Part shown: one piece after another, positions 10,236 through 19,436 of the stretch
How the letters are laid out: the number at the start of each line of letters is the position of its first letter
Numbering within the stretch: the first letter of the stretch is position 1
Program-made: the position numbers and the translations under genes
DNA from: Sediminibacillus terrae
GTDB lineage: Bacteria > Bacillota > Bacilli > Bacillales > Amphibacillaceae
Direction: 5' to 3'
Assembly: GCF_009602435.1 (NCBI RefSeq)
Contig: NZ_VZDQ01000011.1
Span: 434,001 to 498,000 of the forward strand
Length of the DNA: 64,000 nucleotides
Notes under the pieces: model-generated
Databases searched by the model: none
What the model saw: only the letters and a program-made list of their open reading frames with translations
Told to the model about the DNA's origin: nothing

Positions 10236-10285
10236 AGTGACAAAAATCACAATAAATTCATGAATCTTTTGTGACAAGCTTCACA
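10236..10285 (+). promoter_or_regulatory. two TGTGA-N6-TCACA dyads upstream of qoxA
   Basis: AGTGACAAAAATCACA lies at 10236-10251 and TGTGACAAGCTTCACA at 10270-10285, centred 34 bp apart. Both fit the Fnr/CRP-type core, and the second also fits the Rex core TTGTGA-N6-TCACA. They sit just upstream of the qox promoter and between two divergent genes. Redox or oxygen control of the oxidase is the inference; sequence alone cannot separate Fnr from Rex. Confidence 0.6.
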
Positions 10286-10290
10286 TATAA

Positions 10291-10319
10291 TTGTATTTTT
10301 CCATACACCGTACTATGAT
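10291..10319 (+). promoter_or_regulatory. sigma-A promoter of the qox operon
   Basis: TTGTAT (10291-10296) and TATGAT (10314-10319) are separated by 17 bases, giving a start near 10326. The proximal dyad is then centred at about -48. Confidence 0.6.
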
Positions 10320-10391
10320 AATTACTTGAAAAGACCATGTACCGCTTCAGCTTCTTGATAAGCTACTAAATAAACAGAAAGGGGTACCTTC

Positions 10392-11318
10392 ATGAAAATA
10401 AAAGGCACTTTACTATTACTTATGTTTGCAGTCATGGCTGTATTGACCGGCTGTGAACCATTGATGGTTTTAAACCCTAAAGGGCCGCAAGCCCAGACGC
10501 AGGCAGATGTCATCCTATTATCGATTGGTATTATGTCCTTTATCGTTATAGCTGTTTTTGCCATTTTAATTTATATGTTGGTGAAATACCGCGCTTCGAA
10601 GCAAAGCGACGATTATGAGCCTCCCCATATCGAGGGGAATCACATTGTCGAAGGAATTATTGTCGGGATACCGATTCTTATCGTTATCGTTCTTTCGATC
10701 GTTTCTGTCCGAAGCAACTATCTTGTCGAGGCGACACCGGAAGGTTATGAAGACCAGGATCCATTGGTGGTTTATGCTCAGTCTTCCAACTGGAAGTGGC
10801 ATTTCAGTTATCCGGAAGAAGGGATAGAAACAGTCAATTACCTTTACATTCCGACAGACAGAGCGTTAGAGTTCAAACTCTACTCAGACGGACCGATCAC
10901 CAGCTTTTGGGTACCGCAGCTCGGCGGACAAAAGTACGCGATGTCCGATATGGTTACCACCCTTCACCTTGCGGCTGATGCTCCTGGTGAATATATGGGG
11001 AGAAACGCCAACTTCAGCGGGGAAGGTTTCGCTGAAAACACCTTTAGCGTCAACGCTGTGACACCGGATGAATTCGACGAATGGGTCGACGAGGTCCAAG
11101 AAACGGCAAAGCCGCTTACGGAAGACAAGTACAACGAGCTGCTGGAGCCAGGACATCTTGGACAGCTGACATTTTCCAGCACCCACTTGGAATTTTCTCC
11201 TGCTCCCGAGGGCGAGCATGGCGGTCATCATCATGGCGGCAGCTCAGATGACTCGGAAGAGGAAAACATGGAGATGGACCATGAAAACATGGATGAAACC
11301 CATGATCATTCCGAGTAA
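10392..11318 (+). CDS. qoxA: cytochrome aa3 menaquinol oxidase subunit II
   Basis: This is subunit II of the proton-pumping quinol oxidase (308 residues). A lipoprotein signal ends in LTGCEP, two transmembrane helices follow, and then a cupredoxin-like domain outside the membrane. The CuA ligand set of cytochrome c oxidases is absent, as expected for a quinol oxidase. QSSNWKWHFSYPE and SFWVPQLGGQKYAMSDM are family signatures. The last 35 residues are rich in His, Met, Asp and Glu (EHGGHHHGG, then ENMEMDHENMDETHDH), which could bind metal. It starts at ATG behind AAAGGGG and is the first gene of qoxABCD. Confidence 0.95.
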   Translation: MKIKGTLLLLMFAVMAVLTGCEPLMVLNPKGPQAQTQADVILLSIGIMSFIVIAVFAILIYMLVKYRASKQSDDYEPPHIEGNHIVEGIIVGIPILIVIVLSIVSVRSNYLVEATPEGYEDQDPLVVYAQSSNWKWHFSYPEEGIETVNYLYIPTDRALEFKLYSDGPITSFWVPQLGGQKYAMSDMVTTLHLAADAPGEYMGRNANFSGEGFAENTFSVNAVTPDEFDEWVDEVQETAKPLTEDKYNELLEPGHLGQLTFSSTHLEFSPAPEGEHGGHHHGGSSDDSEEENMEMDHENMDETHDHSE

Positions 11319-11389
11319 GACTAATAGACTGACAGAATATAAGTTGCGTTAGACAATCCGAGTTATTTCCTGAAAGGAGTCACAAAAGG

Positions 11390-13339
11390 ATGGACTTTTT
11401 TGATAGATTTGCCATACCTCATCCAAGTCCTGTGATTTATGCTTCCATGGTGGCCATTGCGCTCACCTTGGTAGCGATTGTTGCAGGAGTCACTTATACA
11501 AAAAAATGGGGCTATCTATGGCGCGAGTGGCTGACCACCGTAGACCATAAGCGGATCGGTATGATGTATTTAATCTCCGCTTTACTGATGCTTTTCCGCG
11601 GAGGAGCCGACGCCATCATGATGCGGGCGCAAACAGCCCTCCCTGAAAATACGTTGCTCGATTCACAGCACTACAACGAAATATTCACCACCCATGGTGT
11701 GGTGATGATTATCTTTATGGCCATGGCATTTATCATGGCATTGATGAACTTTGTCGTACCGCTCCAAATCGGAGCTCGCGATGTGGCCTTCCCTCGATTG
11801 AACGCCTTAAGCTTTTGGCTTTATTTCTGGGGAGCCATGCTGTTCAATATTTCCTTTGTCATCGGCGGCTCTCCCGATGCCGGCTGGACATCGTACTTCC
11901 CGCTGGCGGGTAATGAATTCAGTCAATCCGTCGGGACCAACTATTATATGATCGCGATTCAAATCGCTGGTCTGGGTACACTTATTACCGGTATCAACTT
12001 TATCGTAACCATATTAAAAATGCGTGCACCGGGCATGAAACTGATGAAAATGCCGATGTTTACTTGGTCGGCACTGATCACCAACTTGATCATCGTGTTT
12101 GCCTTCCCGGTATTGACTGTGGCCTTGGCCATGGGAACCATCGACCGTTTATTCGGTGGTAACTTCTTTACCACGACCGATGGCGGAATGGATATGCTGT
12201 GGGCCAACCTGTTCTGGGTATGGGGGCATCCGGAGGTTTATATTCTCATATTACCTGCCTTCGGTATTTACAGTGAAATCATCCCGACTTTCGCCCGGAG
12301 GAATCTTTACGGATACAAATCGATGGTCGCATCGATTGTGTTGATTTCCGTGCTTTCCTTTGTCGTATGGGTGCATCACTTCTTTACCATGGGACAAGGA
12401 GCAATGGTCAACAGTATCTTCTCCATCACGACGATGGCGATTGCGATACCGACCGGAATCAAGATCTTTAACTGGTTGTTTACCCTTTGGAAAGGGAAAA
12501 TTACAATCACTGTTCCAATGCTATATTCTTTAGGCTTCATTCCGATTTTCACTATCGGGGGTGTCACCGGGGTTATGCTTGGTATGTCGGCAGCCGACTA
12601 TCAATACCATAACACGATGTTCCTGGTTGCCCACTTCCACTTAGTTATTATTCCTGGGGTTGTCTTCGCCATGTTGGCAGGACTGACCTACTGGTGGCCG
12701 AAAATGTTCGGCTTCATGCTGAACGAGCGGATCGGAAAATTATCCTTCTGGCTGATTTCTATCGGTACATGTGTCGCTTTCTTCCCGATGTTCATATCCG
12801 GACTGGACGGACAGGCGCGCCGGATGTACACGTACTCGGAAGCCACGGGATTCGGTATTTGGAATATGATTTCCTTCGTCGGTGCCATCATGCTGGCTGC
12901 CGGGTTTGTGACAATCGTTTATAACATTTATTACAGCACGCGCTATGCGTCGAGAGATATCAGTTCGGATCCATGGGACGCCCGATCGCTCGAGTGGGCC
13001 ACCCACACGCCAGTACCTGATTACAACTTTGCGATTACACCGCAGGTCAATTCCAGTGAAGCATTCTGGGATTCTAAAAAGAACGGGCATAAGCTGTTTC
13101 CAGGCAATTATAAAGAAATACACATGCCGAATAACAGCGGTGTTCCATTTATCATGAGTGCCATCTTCTTTGTGCTCGGTTTTGCCCTGGTATTCAGCAT
13201 CTGGATTTTGGCAGTCATTGCGCTGCTCGGTATCTTTGCCTGCCTGGCACACCGTTCTTTTGAACAGGATCACGGCTACCACATACCGGTAGAAGAAGTG
13301 AAAGAAACGGAAGAAAAATTGGGAGGTGCCCGACAATGA
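11390..13339 (+). CDS. qoxB: cytochrome aa3 menaquinol oxidase subunit I
   Basis: This is the catalytic subunit of the heme-copper oxidase (649 residues). It carries heme a and the heme a3-CuB site and pumps protons. Visible ligands include the CuB His and cross-linked Tyr in [15 protein letters not shown], the His pair in VHHFFTMG and the heme ligands in [11 protein letters not shown]. The length matches B. subtilis QoxB. It overlaps qoxC by four bases (ATGA). Confidence 0.97.
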   Translation: MDFFDRFAIPHPSPVIYASMVAIALTLVAIVAGVTYTKKWGYLWREWLTTVDHKRIGMMYLISALLMLFRGGADAIMMRAQTALPENTLLDSQHYNEIFTTHGVVMIIFMAMAFIMALMNFVVPLQIGARDVAFPRLNALSFWLYFWGAMLFNISFVIGGSPDAGWTSYFPLAGNEFSQSVGTNYYMIAIQIAGLGTLITGINFIVTILKMRAPGMKLMKMPMFTWSALITNLIIVFAFPVLTVALAMGTIDRLFGGNFFTTTDGGMDMLWANLFWVWGHPEVYILILPAFGIYSEIIPTFARRNLYGYKSMVASIVLISVLSFVVWVHHFFTMGQGAMVNSIFSITTMAIAIPTGIKIFNWLFTLWKGKITITVPMLYSLGFIPIFTIGGVTGVMLGMSAADYQYHNTMFLVAHFHLVIIPGVVFAMLAGLTYWWPKMFGFMLNERIGKLSFWLISIGTCVAFFPMFISGLDGQARRMYTYSEATGFGIWNMISFVGAIMLAAGFVTIVYNIYYSTRYASRDISSDPWDARSLEWATHTPVPDYNFAITPQVNSSEAFWDSKKNGHKLFPGNYKEIHMPNNSGVPFIMSAIFFVLGFALVFSIWILAVIALLGIFACLAHRSFEQDHGYHIPVEEVKETEEKLGGARQ

Positions 13340-13932
13340 AGGTAGACCAAACAAAGCCTCTCGAATACAGTACGGAACAAAATAACTTGAATATATTGGG
13401 CTTTTGGATGTTCCTTGGGGCTGAAATCATGCTATTCGCCACCTTGTTCGCCTCTTATTTCACATTAGAAGGCCGGACAGGAAGCGGTCCTTCCGGCAGC
13501 GAGATTTTTGAAATCACGCCGGTCATCTTTGAAACCTTTATCCTGCTGACCAGTAGTTTTACCATTGGTCTCGGCGTCCATGCAATGCGACTGATGAATA
13601 AAAAAGCGACAATCGCTTTCTTCAGCATTACCTTGCTGTTAGGACTTGCCTTTGTCGGATTCGAGGTAGTGGAATTCTTCACATATATTGAAGAAGGAGC
13701 TGCATTGCAGACAAGTGCGTTCACATCGATTTTGCTGTCCACTTTAGGGACACACGGAGCACACGTCACCTTCGGTTTGTTCTGGGGATTGTTCATCCTC
13801 ATCCAAATCAAAAAACGGGGCATCACTCCGGAAACGGCGAATAAATCATTCATTTTCTCGCTTTACTGGCACTTTCTGGACGTCGTCTGGATTTTCATAT
13901 TCAGTTTCGTCTACTTGAAAGGAATGATGTAA
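13336..13932 (+). CDS. qoxC: cytochrome aa3 menaquinol oxidase subunit III
   Basis: A five-helix subunit III protein of 198 residues. [19 protein letters not shown] and [20 protein letters not shown] are family signatures. The start overlaps the qoxB stop and the stop is one base from the qoxD start, so the operon is tightly coupled. Confidence 0.96.
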   Translation: MKVDQTKPLEYSTEQNNLNILGFWMFLGAEIMLFATLFASYFTLEGRTGSGPSGSEIFEITPVIFETFILLTSSFTIGLGVHAMRLMNKKATIAFFSITLLLGLAFVGFEVVEFFTYIEEGAALQTSAFTSILLSTLGTHGAHVTFGLFWGLFILIQIKKRGITPETANKSFIFSLYWHFLDVVWIFIFSFVYLKGMM

Positions 13933-13933
13933 T

Positions 13934-14218
13934 ATGAAAGAACTGTTCCCACGCAAGCAAGTCATGGGCTTTGTCTTTTCATTGGTCCTGACGATCGTTG
14001 CCCTGTTGGTTTACTTTCTGGATATGTCGTTCGCCGTCGGCATGACTGTATTGCTTTTGACAGCCTTCACGCAAGCCGGCTTACAGCTGATTGTATTCAT
14101 GCATGCCGGCGAATCAGAGGATAGAGGGTCCATCTACCTCAATATTTACTATGGAGTCATCATTGCCCTTCTTACTGTATTCGGTACACTGTTGGCGATG
14201 ATTTGGGGATATGTATAA
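13934..14218 (+). CDS. qoxD: cytochrome aa3 menaquinol oxidase subunit IV
   Basis: This small three-helix subunit (94 residues) stabilises the oxidase. It has the CyoD/QoxD-type signature LTAFTQAGLQLIVFMHAGES. It is shorter than B. subtilis QoxD (about 124 residues), the reduction being at the termini. It is the last gene of the operon and is followed by a strong terminator. Confidence 0.94.
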   Translation: MKELFPRKQVMGFVFSLVLTIVALLVYFLDMSFAVGMTVLLLTAFTQAGLQLIVFMHAGESEDRGSIYLNIYYGVIIALLTVFGTLLAMIWGYV

Positions 14219-14234
14219 GAAATAGTAATAGGAA

Positions 14235-14267
14235 AGAGCACCTGCAGCCAGGTGCTCTTTTTTTTAG
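14235..14267 (+). terminator. terminator of qoxABCD
   Basis: An 11-bp perfect stem (14235-14245 with 14250-14260) is followed directly by eight T. Confidence 0.92.
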
Positions 14268-14506
14268 GCATGTTTGGAACCCATCTGTTTGCGATGTTCG
14301 ATTTTCTCCAGGATTTCCTCTGTCACTACAAAGAAAACGCCCATAAGAAAGATAAACACGGCCCCCATCACGGTCCCGATTCCAATCGGAGTCAAAATGC
14401 TGGAACCGCTTGCAAAGAAACCTGCCAGAAAAATGATAATCCCTGCCGTGAGTACGACAGCTCCTGTTATTTTGGTTGCATTGAGAATTTGAGCTTTTGT
14501 TGCCAT
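14264..14506 (-). CDS. small two-helix membrane protein, unknown function
   Basis: The protein has 80 residues and two strongly hydrophobic helices (about 13-33 and 38-60), followed by a charged cytoplasmic tail (EEILEKIEHRKQM). The start is ATG behind AAAGGAGG. It is convergent with qoxD and shares the terminator zone. I do not recognise the family; its adjacency to the oxidase may be chance. Confidence 0.75.
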   Translation of the reverse strand: MATKAQILNATKITGAVVLTAGIIIFLAGFFASGSSILTPIGIGTVMGAVFIFLMGVFFVVTEEILEKIEHRKQMGSKHA

Positions 14507-14709
14507 TCAACTCATCCTCCTTTATTCTTATCTCCATTATCCACCTTGTTCACACTTTTGTCAAAAGTTTGTTACGGAATTGTGAATTTTATATTCCTCT
14601 CTTTTTTATTATTTCCGATAACGCATATTGCAAAACATGCCTCGTTTAGCCTAATAAATTTGCCGATTTTGCGGAAAATATTTTTATAGTAGAAAGGAGA
14701 TTTGCCGTT

Positions 14710-15438
14710 ATGAACGAAACCATTGTCATCATCGTCCGAGTCATCATTTCATTTTTCACCTTGCTGATTTTCACCAGGCTGCTCGGCAAACAAGAAGTCG
14801 GCCAACTCACTTTTTTCGACTATATCAACGGCATAACGATCGGATCCATCGCAGCCACTTTGGCTACAGATCTCTCCTCCAAAGCTTGGGCCCATTGGCT
14901 GGGGCTTGTCGGTTATGCTTTGCTGACTGGATTGTTGCAATTCATCACGATTAAAAACCGATATCTGGGCAAAGTACTAGACGGTGAGCCTACAGTCGTC
15001 ATAGAAAACGGGAAAATTCTGGAGACCAACTTGGGAAAAATGCGAATCAAGTTGAGCGAACTGATGACTTTGTTGCGCAGTCAGCAAATATTTGATATCA
15101 CCCAGGTGGAATATGCCGTTTTCGAAATTAATGGGGAGCTGTCTGTCAAACAAAAACCGGAGTTTCTCCCAGTCACCCGCAAGGATCTGCAGATCCCCGT
15201 TAGACCCGGACGCCTGGCCACAGAAGTGATCCAGGATGGCATTGTATTGGATCAGAACCTTGAGCAGCGGAAAAAAGACAGAAATTGGCTTCATCAGCAA
15301 CTTCGCGCCCACAATATAGAAGATGTCAAAGATGTTTCCTTTGCCTTGATCCTTCCCAACGACAGCCTGTATGTCGATAAATTTGAAGATAATATCGGGA
15401 AAGAAACAGAAATGGGTGATTACGATGGCCCTTATTAA
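14710..15438 (+). CDS. DUF421 family membrane protein (YetF-like)
   Basis: A 242-residue protein with three N-terminal transmembrane helices followed by a two-part cytoplasmic domain typical of DUF421 (RLLGKQEVGQLTFFDYINGI and GKMRIKLSELMTLLRSQQIF are signatures). Family members occur in several copies in spore formers; some are linked to spore membrane functions, but the role is not settled. ATG start behind GAAAGGAG. It forms a pair with the DUF4363 gene 18 bases downstream. Confidence 0.88.
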   Translation: MNETIVIIVRVIISFFTLLIFTRLLGKQEVGQLTFFDYINGITIGSIAATLATDLSSKAWAHWLGLVGYALLTGLLQFITIKNRYLGKVLDGEPTVVIENGKILETNLGKMRIKLSELMTLLRSQQIFDITQVEYAVFEINGELSVKQKPEFLPVTRKDLQIPVRPGRLATEVIQDGIVLDQNLEQRKKDRNWLHQQLRAHNIEDVKDVSFALILPNDSLYVDKFEDNIGKETEMGDYDGPY

Positions 15439-15456
15439 GAATGGAGGCGACAATAG

Positions 15457-15822
15457 ATGAAAAAGTTTCTTTTATACTTTATTCCATTCATAACCCTGGC
15501 TGTTTTCATTACTGTAATGAACAGCGGTGCCTTTCTAAAACAGCCACTTGGAAAGGATGATCGTCTCTATGAATCCATTCAACAGATTGAAGCAGGGGTG
15601 AAGAACAAGAACTGGGACGAGGTGAAAACCGAAGCTGCGAAGATGGAAAAAGCCTGGGACAAAATCGTACGGCGCGTCCAATTCAGTGTAGAAAAAGAAC
15701 AACTTTTGGAAATAGACGGGACAATCGCCAGAATCCGTGGAGGTGTGGAAGCCGAAGATGATCAAAGCGTCCTGGAAGAAATCTATTACTACTACGGCCA
15801 GTGGGAACAATTAGCCAGATAA
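15457..15822 (+). CDS. DUF4363 family protein
   Basis: A 121-residue protein with one N-terminal hydrophobic segment (about residues 4-20) and a helical soluble part, rich in Glu and Lys, that would lie outside the membrane. DUF421 and DUF4363 genes commonly sit together in Bacillaceae, and the spacing here suggests a two-gene operon behind GGAGG. Function unknown. Confidence 0.82.
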   Translation: MKKFLLYFIPFITLAVFITVMNSGAFLKQPLGKDDRLYESIQQIEAGVKNKNWDEVKTEAAKMEKAWDKIVRRVQFSVEKEQLLEIDGTIARIRGGVEAEDDQSVLEEIYYYYGQWEQLAR

Positions 15823-15894
15823 GTGACGCGGCATTTTATATCCAGACCAAAGTTATATAGGGCAATCTTTCCATTATCTTATTTATCCGTGCTA

Positions 15895-16155
<261 letters not shown>

Positions 16156-16207
16156 TCATGGGTCAGCTGGAAGGCTGACTCCTTCATCCCTGCTCCTCGA
16201 CAAAAAT

Positions 16208-17704
16208 TCATGGATACATCTTGCCTGTATCGTCTACATAGATTGACTTCACGATGGTACGCTGGTATTTCGCCCCTCCGCTTTCACCGAAAACATCAAA
16301 TGTTAGGTTGTACACGCCCTCTCCTAAATCAGGCACGCTGTAAGTGGAATGCCGGCCTAAATTTTGCTCGGCTTGAGTCTGCTGGTGATTATGTTGATAC
16401 TTCACCGTTTTCACCGTTACAGTCGTTTTTTTTCCCTTGTCGATTGTTCCCACACTAAATTTCCCCTTCGACAATCCCACATTCAGTTTATCATCAAGGG
16501 GACTATCAATTGCTGCTTGAAGCAAGTAATGTTGTGTCTTTTCAGTGGCAGCTGAAATCGTCCATTTTCCGGCAGCTGGTTTCTCGATTAGCAGTCGATG
16601 GTGGTACGCTCCGTTTAAGTAATCCGTTTCATCTTCTTCCACGGAAAACGCTGTATACTTGTTCTTATCGGGATCTAAGAGGTGCAATTGTGTAATTTTT
16701 TTATCGCTTATCCAATCTACTAACAATTCTTCAGCACTCTCTTCTACATAAAAAGTTTCTGTCTGTTCCCCATGTGATTGACCGCCCTTCAGTATATAAC
16801 CATATTTGGGACTTTGTTGAACGGCCAACTCCTTTTCCCTTGCGGGGACAGACTTGATGGAAGCTTGCATTCCGTCCGTGGATTCGGTTAGTAAATGGGA
16901 AAACATCGAAAAGGTTGAACTTCCCTGTTTAATGGAATAGTGATTCCACGCCCCTGCGCTTATCTCAGTTCCGTATGGCAGCCGGGAGCTTACGACAGTC
17001 ACTGCACCGTCATTCGCTCCATAACTGCTTAAATACAACCCTCCCCAGAATAGGGAGCTGCCGAAGCCTCCTCGTTTCGTCCCTCCTAATGTGAAAAAAG
17101 GAATATCACCTGCAATCGGATCTGTATCGTTTCGAAAATACGCCATGTAACCAGTTTGCAGTGAGTAGGTCGCATCATTTTTGCTCCCCAATATTCCCGC
17201 CAGCCAACCAGCCCAACTACTATAAGCAAGGTCTGCAAGCTGGCTGCCGTGATGCGGCGTCGATAACGTAATGACTTTCTCGACATATGGCGCGGCTCCA
17301 TAGTGAACTAAAGCTGATTGCACATCAATCCCGCCTTTACTATGGGCTACCACCACCACCTTCTCGCCGAAATAAGTATAGACTTCCTGCAGCTTCTCGG
17401 CCAGCAACGCTCCATTTTCCCACATATCCCTAGTCGGATATAAATCGATAAAAGCAGTTTCAAATCCGTTTACAAGGGCTGTATCATACATATCATTCTC
17501 GTCCCACCAAGTGTAGGAAGAACTGTTGAGACCGTGAACGAACAAAATCGGATGATTGGCATCCGAACCATTGGAAGGGGCTGTTCCGATATACCATTCA
17601 CCCGGATTCCCTGGAGGATCCCCTTTTCCAAATGATCCAGCCGACACTGCTGCAGGAAACAGACTAAACAACAGAACCCCGACAATCAGCACCTTTTTCA
17701 GCAT
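16208..17704 (-). CDS. secreted lipase/esterase, alpha/beta hydrolase
   Basis: An exported hydrolase of 498 residues. It has a signal peptide of about 22 residues ending near AVSAG. The alpha/beta hydrolase core has the oxyanion loop HPILFVHGLNSSS, the nucleophile elbow AHSKGG (Ser about residue 120), an acid candidate in GANDGAVTV and a His candidate around AWNHYS. The C-terminal half (from about residue 290) is beta-rich and may be a substrate-binding or interaction domain. The AHSKGG elbow resembles triacylglycerol lipases and PGAP1-like esterases. It is monocistronic and the substrate is unknown. Confidence 0.85.
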   Translation of the reverse strand: MLKKVLIVGVLLFSLFPAAVSAGSFGKGDPPGNPGEWYIGTAPSNGSDANHPILFVHGLNSSSYTWWDENDMYDTALVNGFETAFIDLYPTRDMWENGALLAEKLQEVYTYFGEKVVVVAHSKGGIDVQSALVHYGAAPYVEKVITLSTPHHGSQLADLAYSSWAGWLAGILGSKNDATYSLQTGYMAYFRNDTDPIAGDIPFFTLGGTKRGGFGSSLFWGGLYLSSYGANDGAVTVVSSRLPYGTEISAGAWNHYSIKQGSSTFSMFSHLLTESTDGMQASIKSVPAREKELAVQQSPKYGYILKGGQSHGEQTETFYVEESAEELLVDWISDKKITQLHLLDPDKNKYTAFSVEEDETDYLNGAYHHRLLIEKPAAGKWTISAATEKTQHYLLQAAIDSPLDDKLNVGLSKGKFSVGTIDKGKKTTVTVKTVKYQHNHQQTQAEQNLGRHSTYSVPDLGEGVYNLTFDVFGESGGAKYQRTIVKSIYVDDTGKMYP

Positions 17705-18028
17705 CTCCTCACTCCTTTTCTATTCTCATTCAGAGTATACAAAGAGATGCAAAAGGTAGAACTTTAATGCGGAATAAATTGTAATATTCCACTAAAACCT
17801 GTCTCCATTCAAAAGCTGAAGGTATCCAGAGAATGAACGGGATTGGAGGACGCCTGTTGGTTGAAAAGAAATCCGGAAGTCTGAATCCTCTTCAATCGAC
17901 CATTTAATGAATACTTTCCTTAATTCCACATCAAGCAACCGCAAAAAAATATCATCAGCATCTTAGAAAACGCTGATGATACCAGGAAGAACTGCTAAGA
18001 AAAAATAAACCGGTCTACTATTGGCACA
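17705..18028. other. intergenic region
   Basis: These 324 bases contain the promoter of the lipase gene and the hemAT terminator. Nothing else was recognised. Confidence 0.5.
17943..17980 (-). terminator. terminator after hemAT
   Basis: The stem ATCATCAGC / GCTGATGAT (17951-17959 with 17972-17980) is followed on the minus strand by ATTTTTTT. Confidence 0.85.
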
Positions 18029-19330
18029 TTACTTTTTCGTCAATTCCACCAGTCCGTCAATGGAGCCGGCTACGTGGGTCACGGCATTATTCACTTCGTC
18101 AAGACTGCTTTTAAAGGTTTCGATTTCCCCTTCGATCGAGTCACTTTGATTTTTGCTTTGTTTCATTTTTAATACAATCGTATCAAACACTTGATTGATT
18201 TGTTTCATGTCATCCGTTCCGTTATGAATCAACTCCCTTACTTCCGAAATGTAGGAGGAAACACCATTTATTTGAGCGTCCGTTTTACCGACAAGCTCGG
18301 ATACACTTGCTACCGATTTTTTCGTTTCTTCGGCAAGCTTCCGTACTTCATCAGCAACCACCGTAAACCCTTTCCCGTGTTCACCTGCTCTAGCAGCTTC
18401 AATCGAGGCATTCAAGGCCAGCAAATTCGTTTGCTCTGCGATTCCGGTTACAATGGTGACGACTTCACCTATTTGGTTGGATATTTCCAGGAGACCCTCT
18501 GTTTCTTTTTTGATTTTTTCCATACGGTCATTGATATCAGTCATTTTATCCTGCTGGCCTTCCAAATCTTGCTTTCCAGTGATGGATGTCTGCTCAACAT
18601 CCAAGGATGTTTCGGTCCCCTCTTTGGAAATACGTAAAATACCCTCCAGGTTAGCCACCAACTCCCCGATCGATCCTGTGGTTTCTTCAAACACTGCTGC
18701 CAACTCAGAAGAAGTATCCTTGATTTCATTGTGCAATATATTTTTCTCTTCCTCTTGTTGTCGATAGGTCGTTTCATTCTCTTGCTGAAATGCATCCAGT
18801 ACAAGTTGTTGCTCCAAACTCATTATTTTTGTCACGGCTTCGATTGCCTTACGTGATTCTTCTTTTGCTTGAATCTTCTCGTCGATGATGGAAATCAAAG
18901 ACAGCAGTAAATCTTGGAATGCGCACATATACCACTTTGGCTGCAGACCGATTTTAAAATGGATATGAGCAATTTTCAGCCGTTTATCAATAAATTCATC
19001 GTCGATTTTCCCGTCAAACATCTCTTGAATGTGGACGAGCAGCGTTTTTTTCAACCTGTCGACCGAACTATTGCTCTCAATGATGCCCATCAAAGAGCTT
19101 TCATGTTCCAAATTGCGATAAAACTGGGCCACGATAGTATGGATTTTCTCCTGCACAAAAGGCTTCAAGGAAGCGAGCACCACTAAATCCTGTTTTTGCA
19201 GGTTGATCATTTTTATTTGTTTCTTCAGATCCTGATGGTGATCGATATTCAGCCTTGTGTTCCCGGCTAGTGTTTCGTCGATGAAAGTCCCCTTGCTTGA
19301 ATCATTTCTCTTTTTAAACCCTAACTGCAT
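18029..19330 (-). CDS. hemAT: heme-based aerotaxis transducer HemAT
   Basis: A soluble globin-coupled chemoreceptor of 433 residues. The N-terminal sensor globin (about residues 35-190) has a distal Tyr in FYRNL (Tyr71) and a proximal His in [16 protein letters not shown] (probably His124), matching B. subtilis Tyr70 and His123. It binds O2 and signals through the C-terminal MCP domain, whose tip [20 protein letters not shown] is present. No transmembrane segment is seen. It mediates movement toward or away from oxygen. A possible sigma-D -10 lies upstream. Confidence 0.95.
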   Translation of the reverse strand: MQLGFKKRNDSSKGTFIDETLAGNTRLNIDHHQDLKKQIKMINLQKQDLVVLASLKPFVQEKIHTIVAQFYRNLEHESSLMGIIESNSSVDRLKKTLLVHIQEMFDGKIDDEFIDKRLKIAHIHFKIGLQPKWYMCAFQDLLLSLISIIDEKIQAKEESRKAIEAVTKIMSLEQQLVLDAFQQENETTYRQQEEEKNILHNEIKDTSSELAAVFEETTGSIGELVANLEGILRISKEGTETSLDVEQTSITGKQDLEGQQDKMTDINDRMEKIKKETEGLLEISNQIGEVVTIVTGIAEQTNLLALNASIEAARAGEHGKGFTVVADEVRKLAEETKKSVASVSELVGKTDAQINGVSSYISEVRELIHNGTDDMKQINQVFDTIVLKMKQSKNQSDSIEGEIETFKSSLDEVNNAVTHVAGSIDGLVELTKK

Positions 19331-19371
19331 GTCTTCTCCCCCATATATCCCTTTTATTTCCTTCTCATTTT

Positions 19372-19379
19372 ATATCGGA
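19372..19379 (-). promoter_or_regulatory. possible sigma-D -10 of hemAT
   Basis: The minus strand reads TCCGATAT, seven of eight bases of the sigma-D -10 GCCGATAT. Fifteen bases upstream the -35 reads TCAT instead of TAAA. Flagellar-regulon control would fit, but the -35 is weak. Confidence 0.4.
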
Positions 19380-19436
19380 CGGATCGAAGGGAATATGAAG
19401 AAGGGGACAAGCCCGACATATCGGGAAAATCATTAT

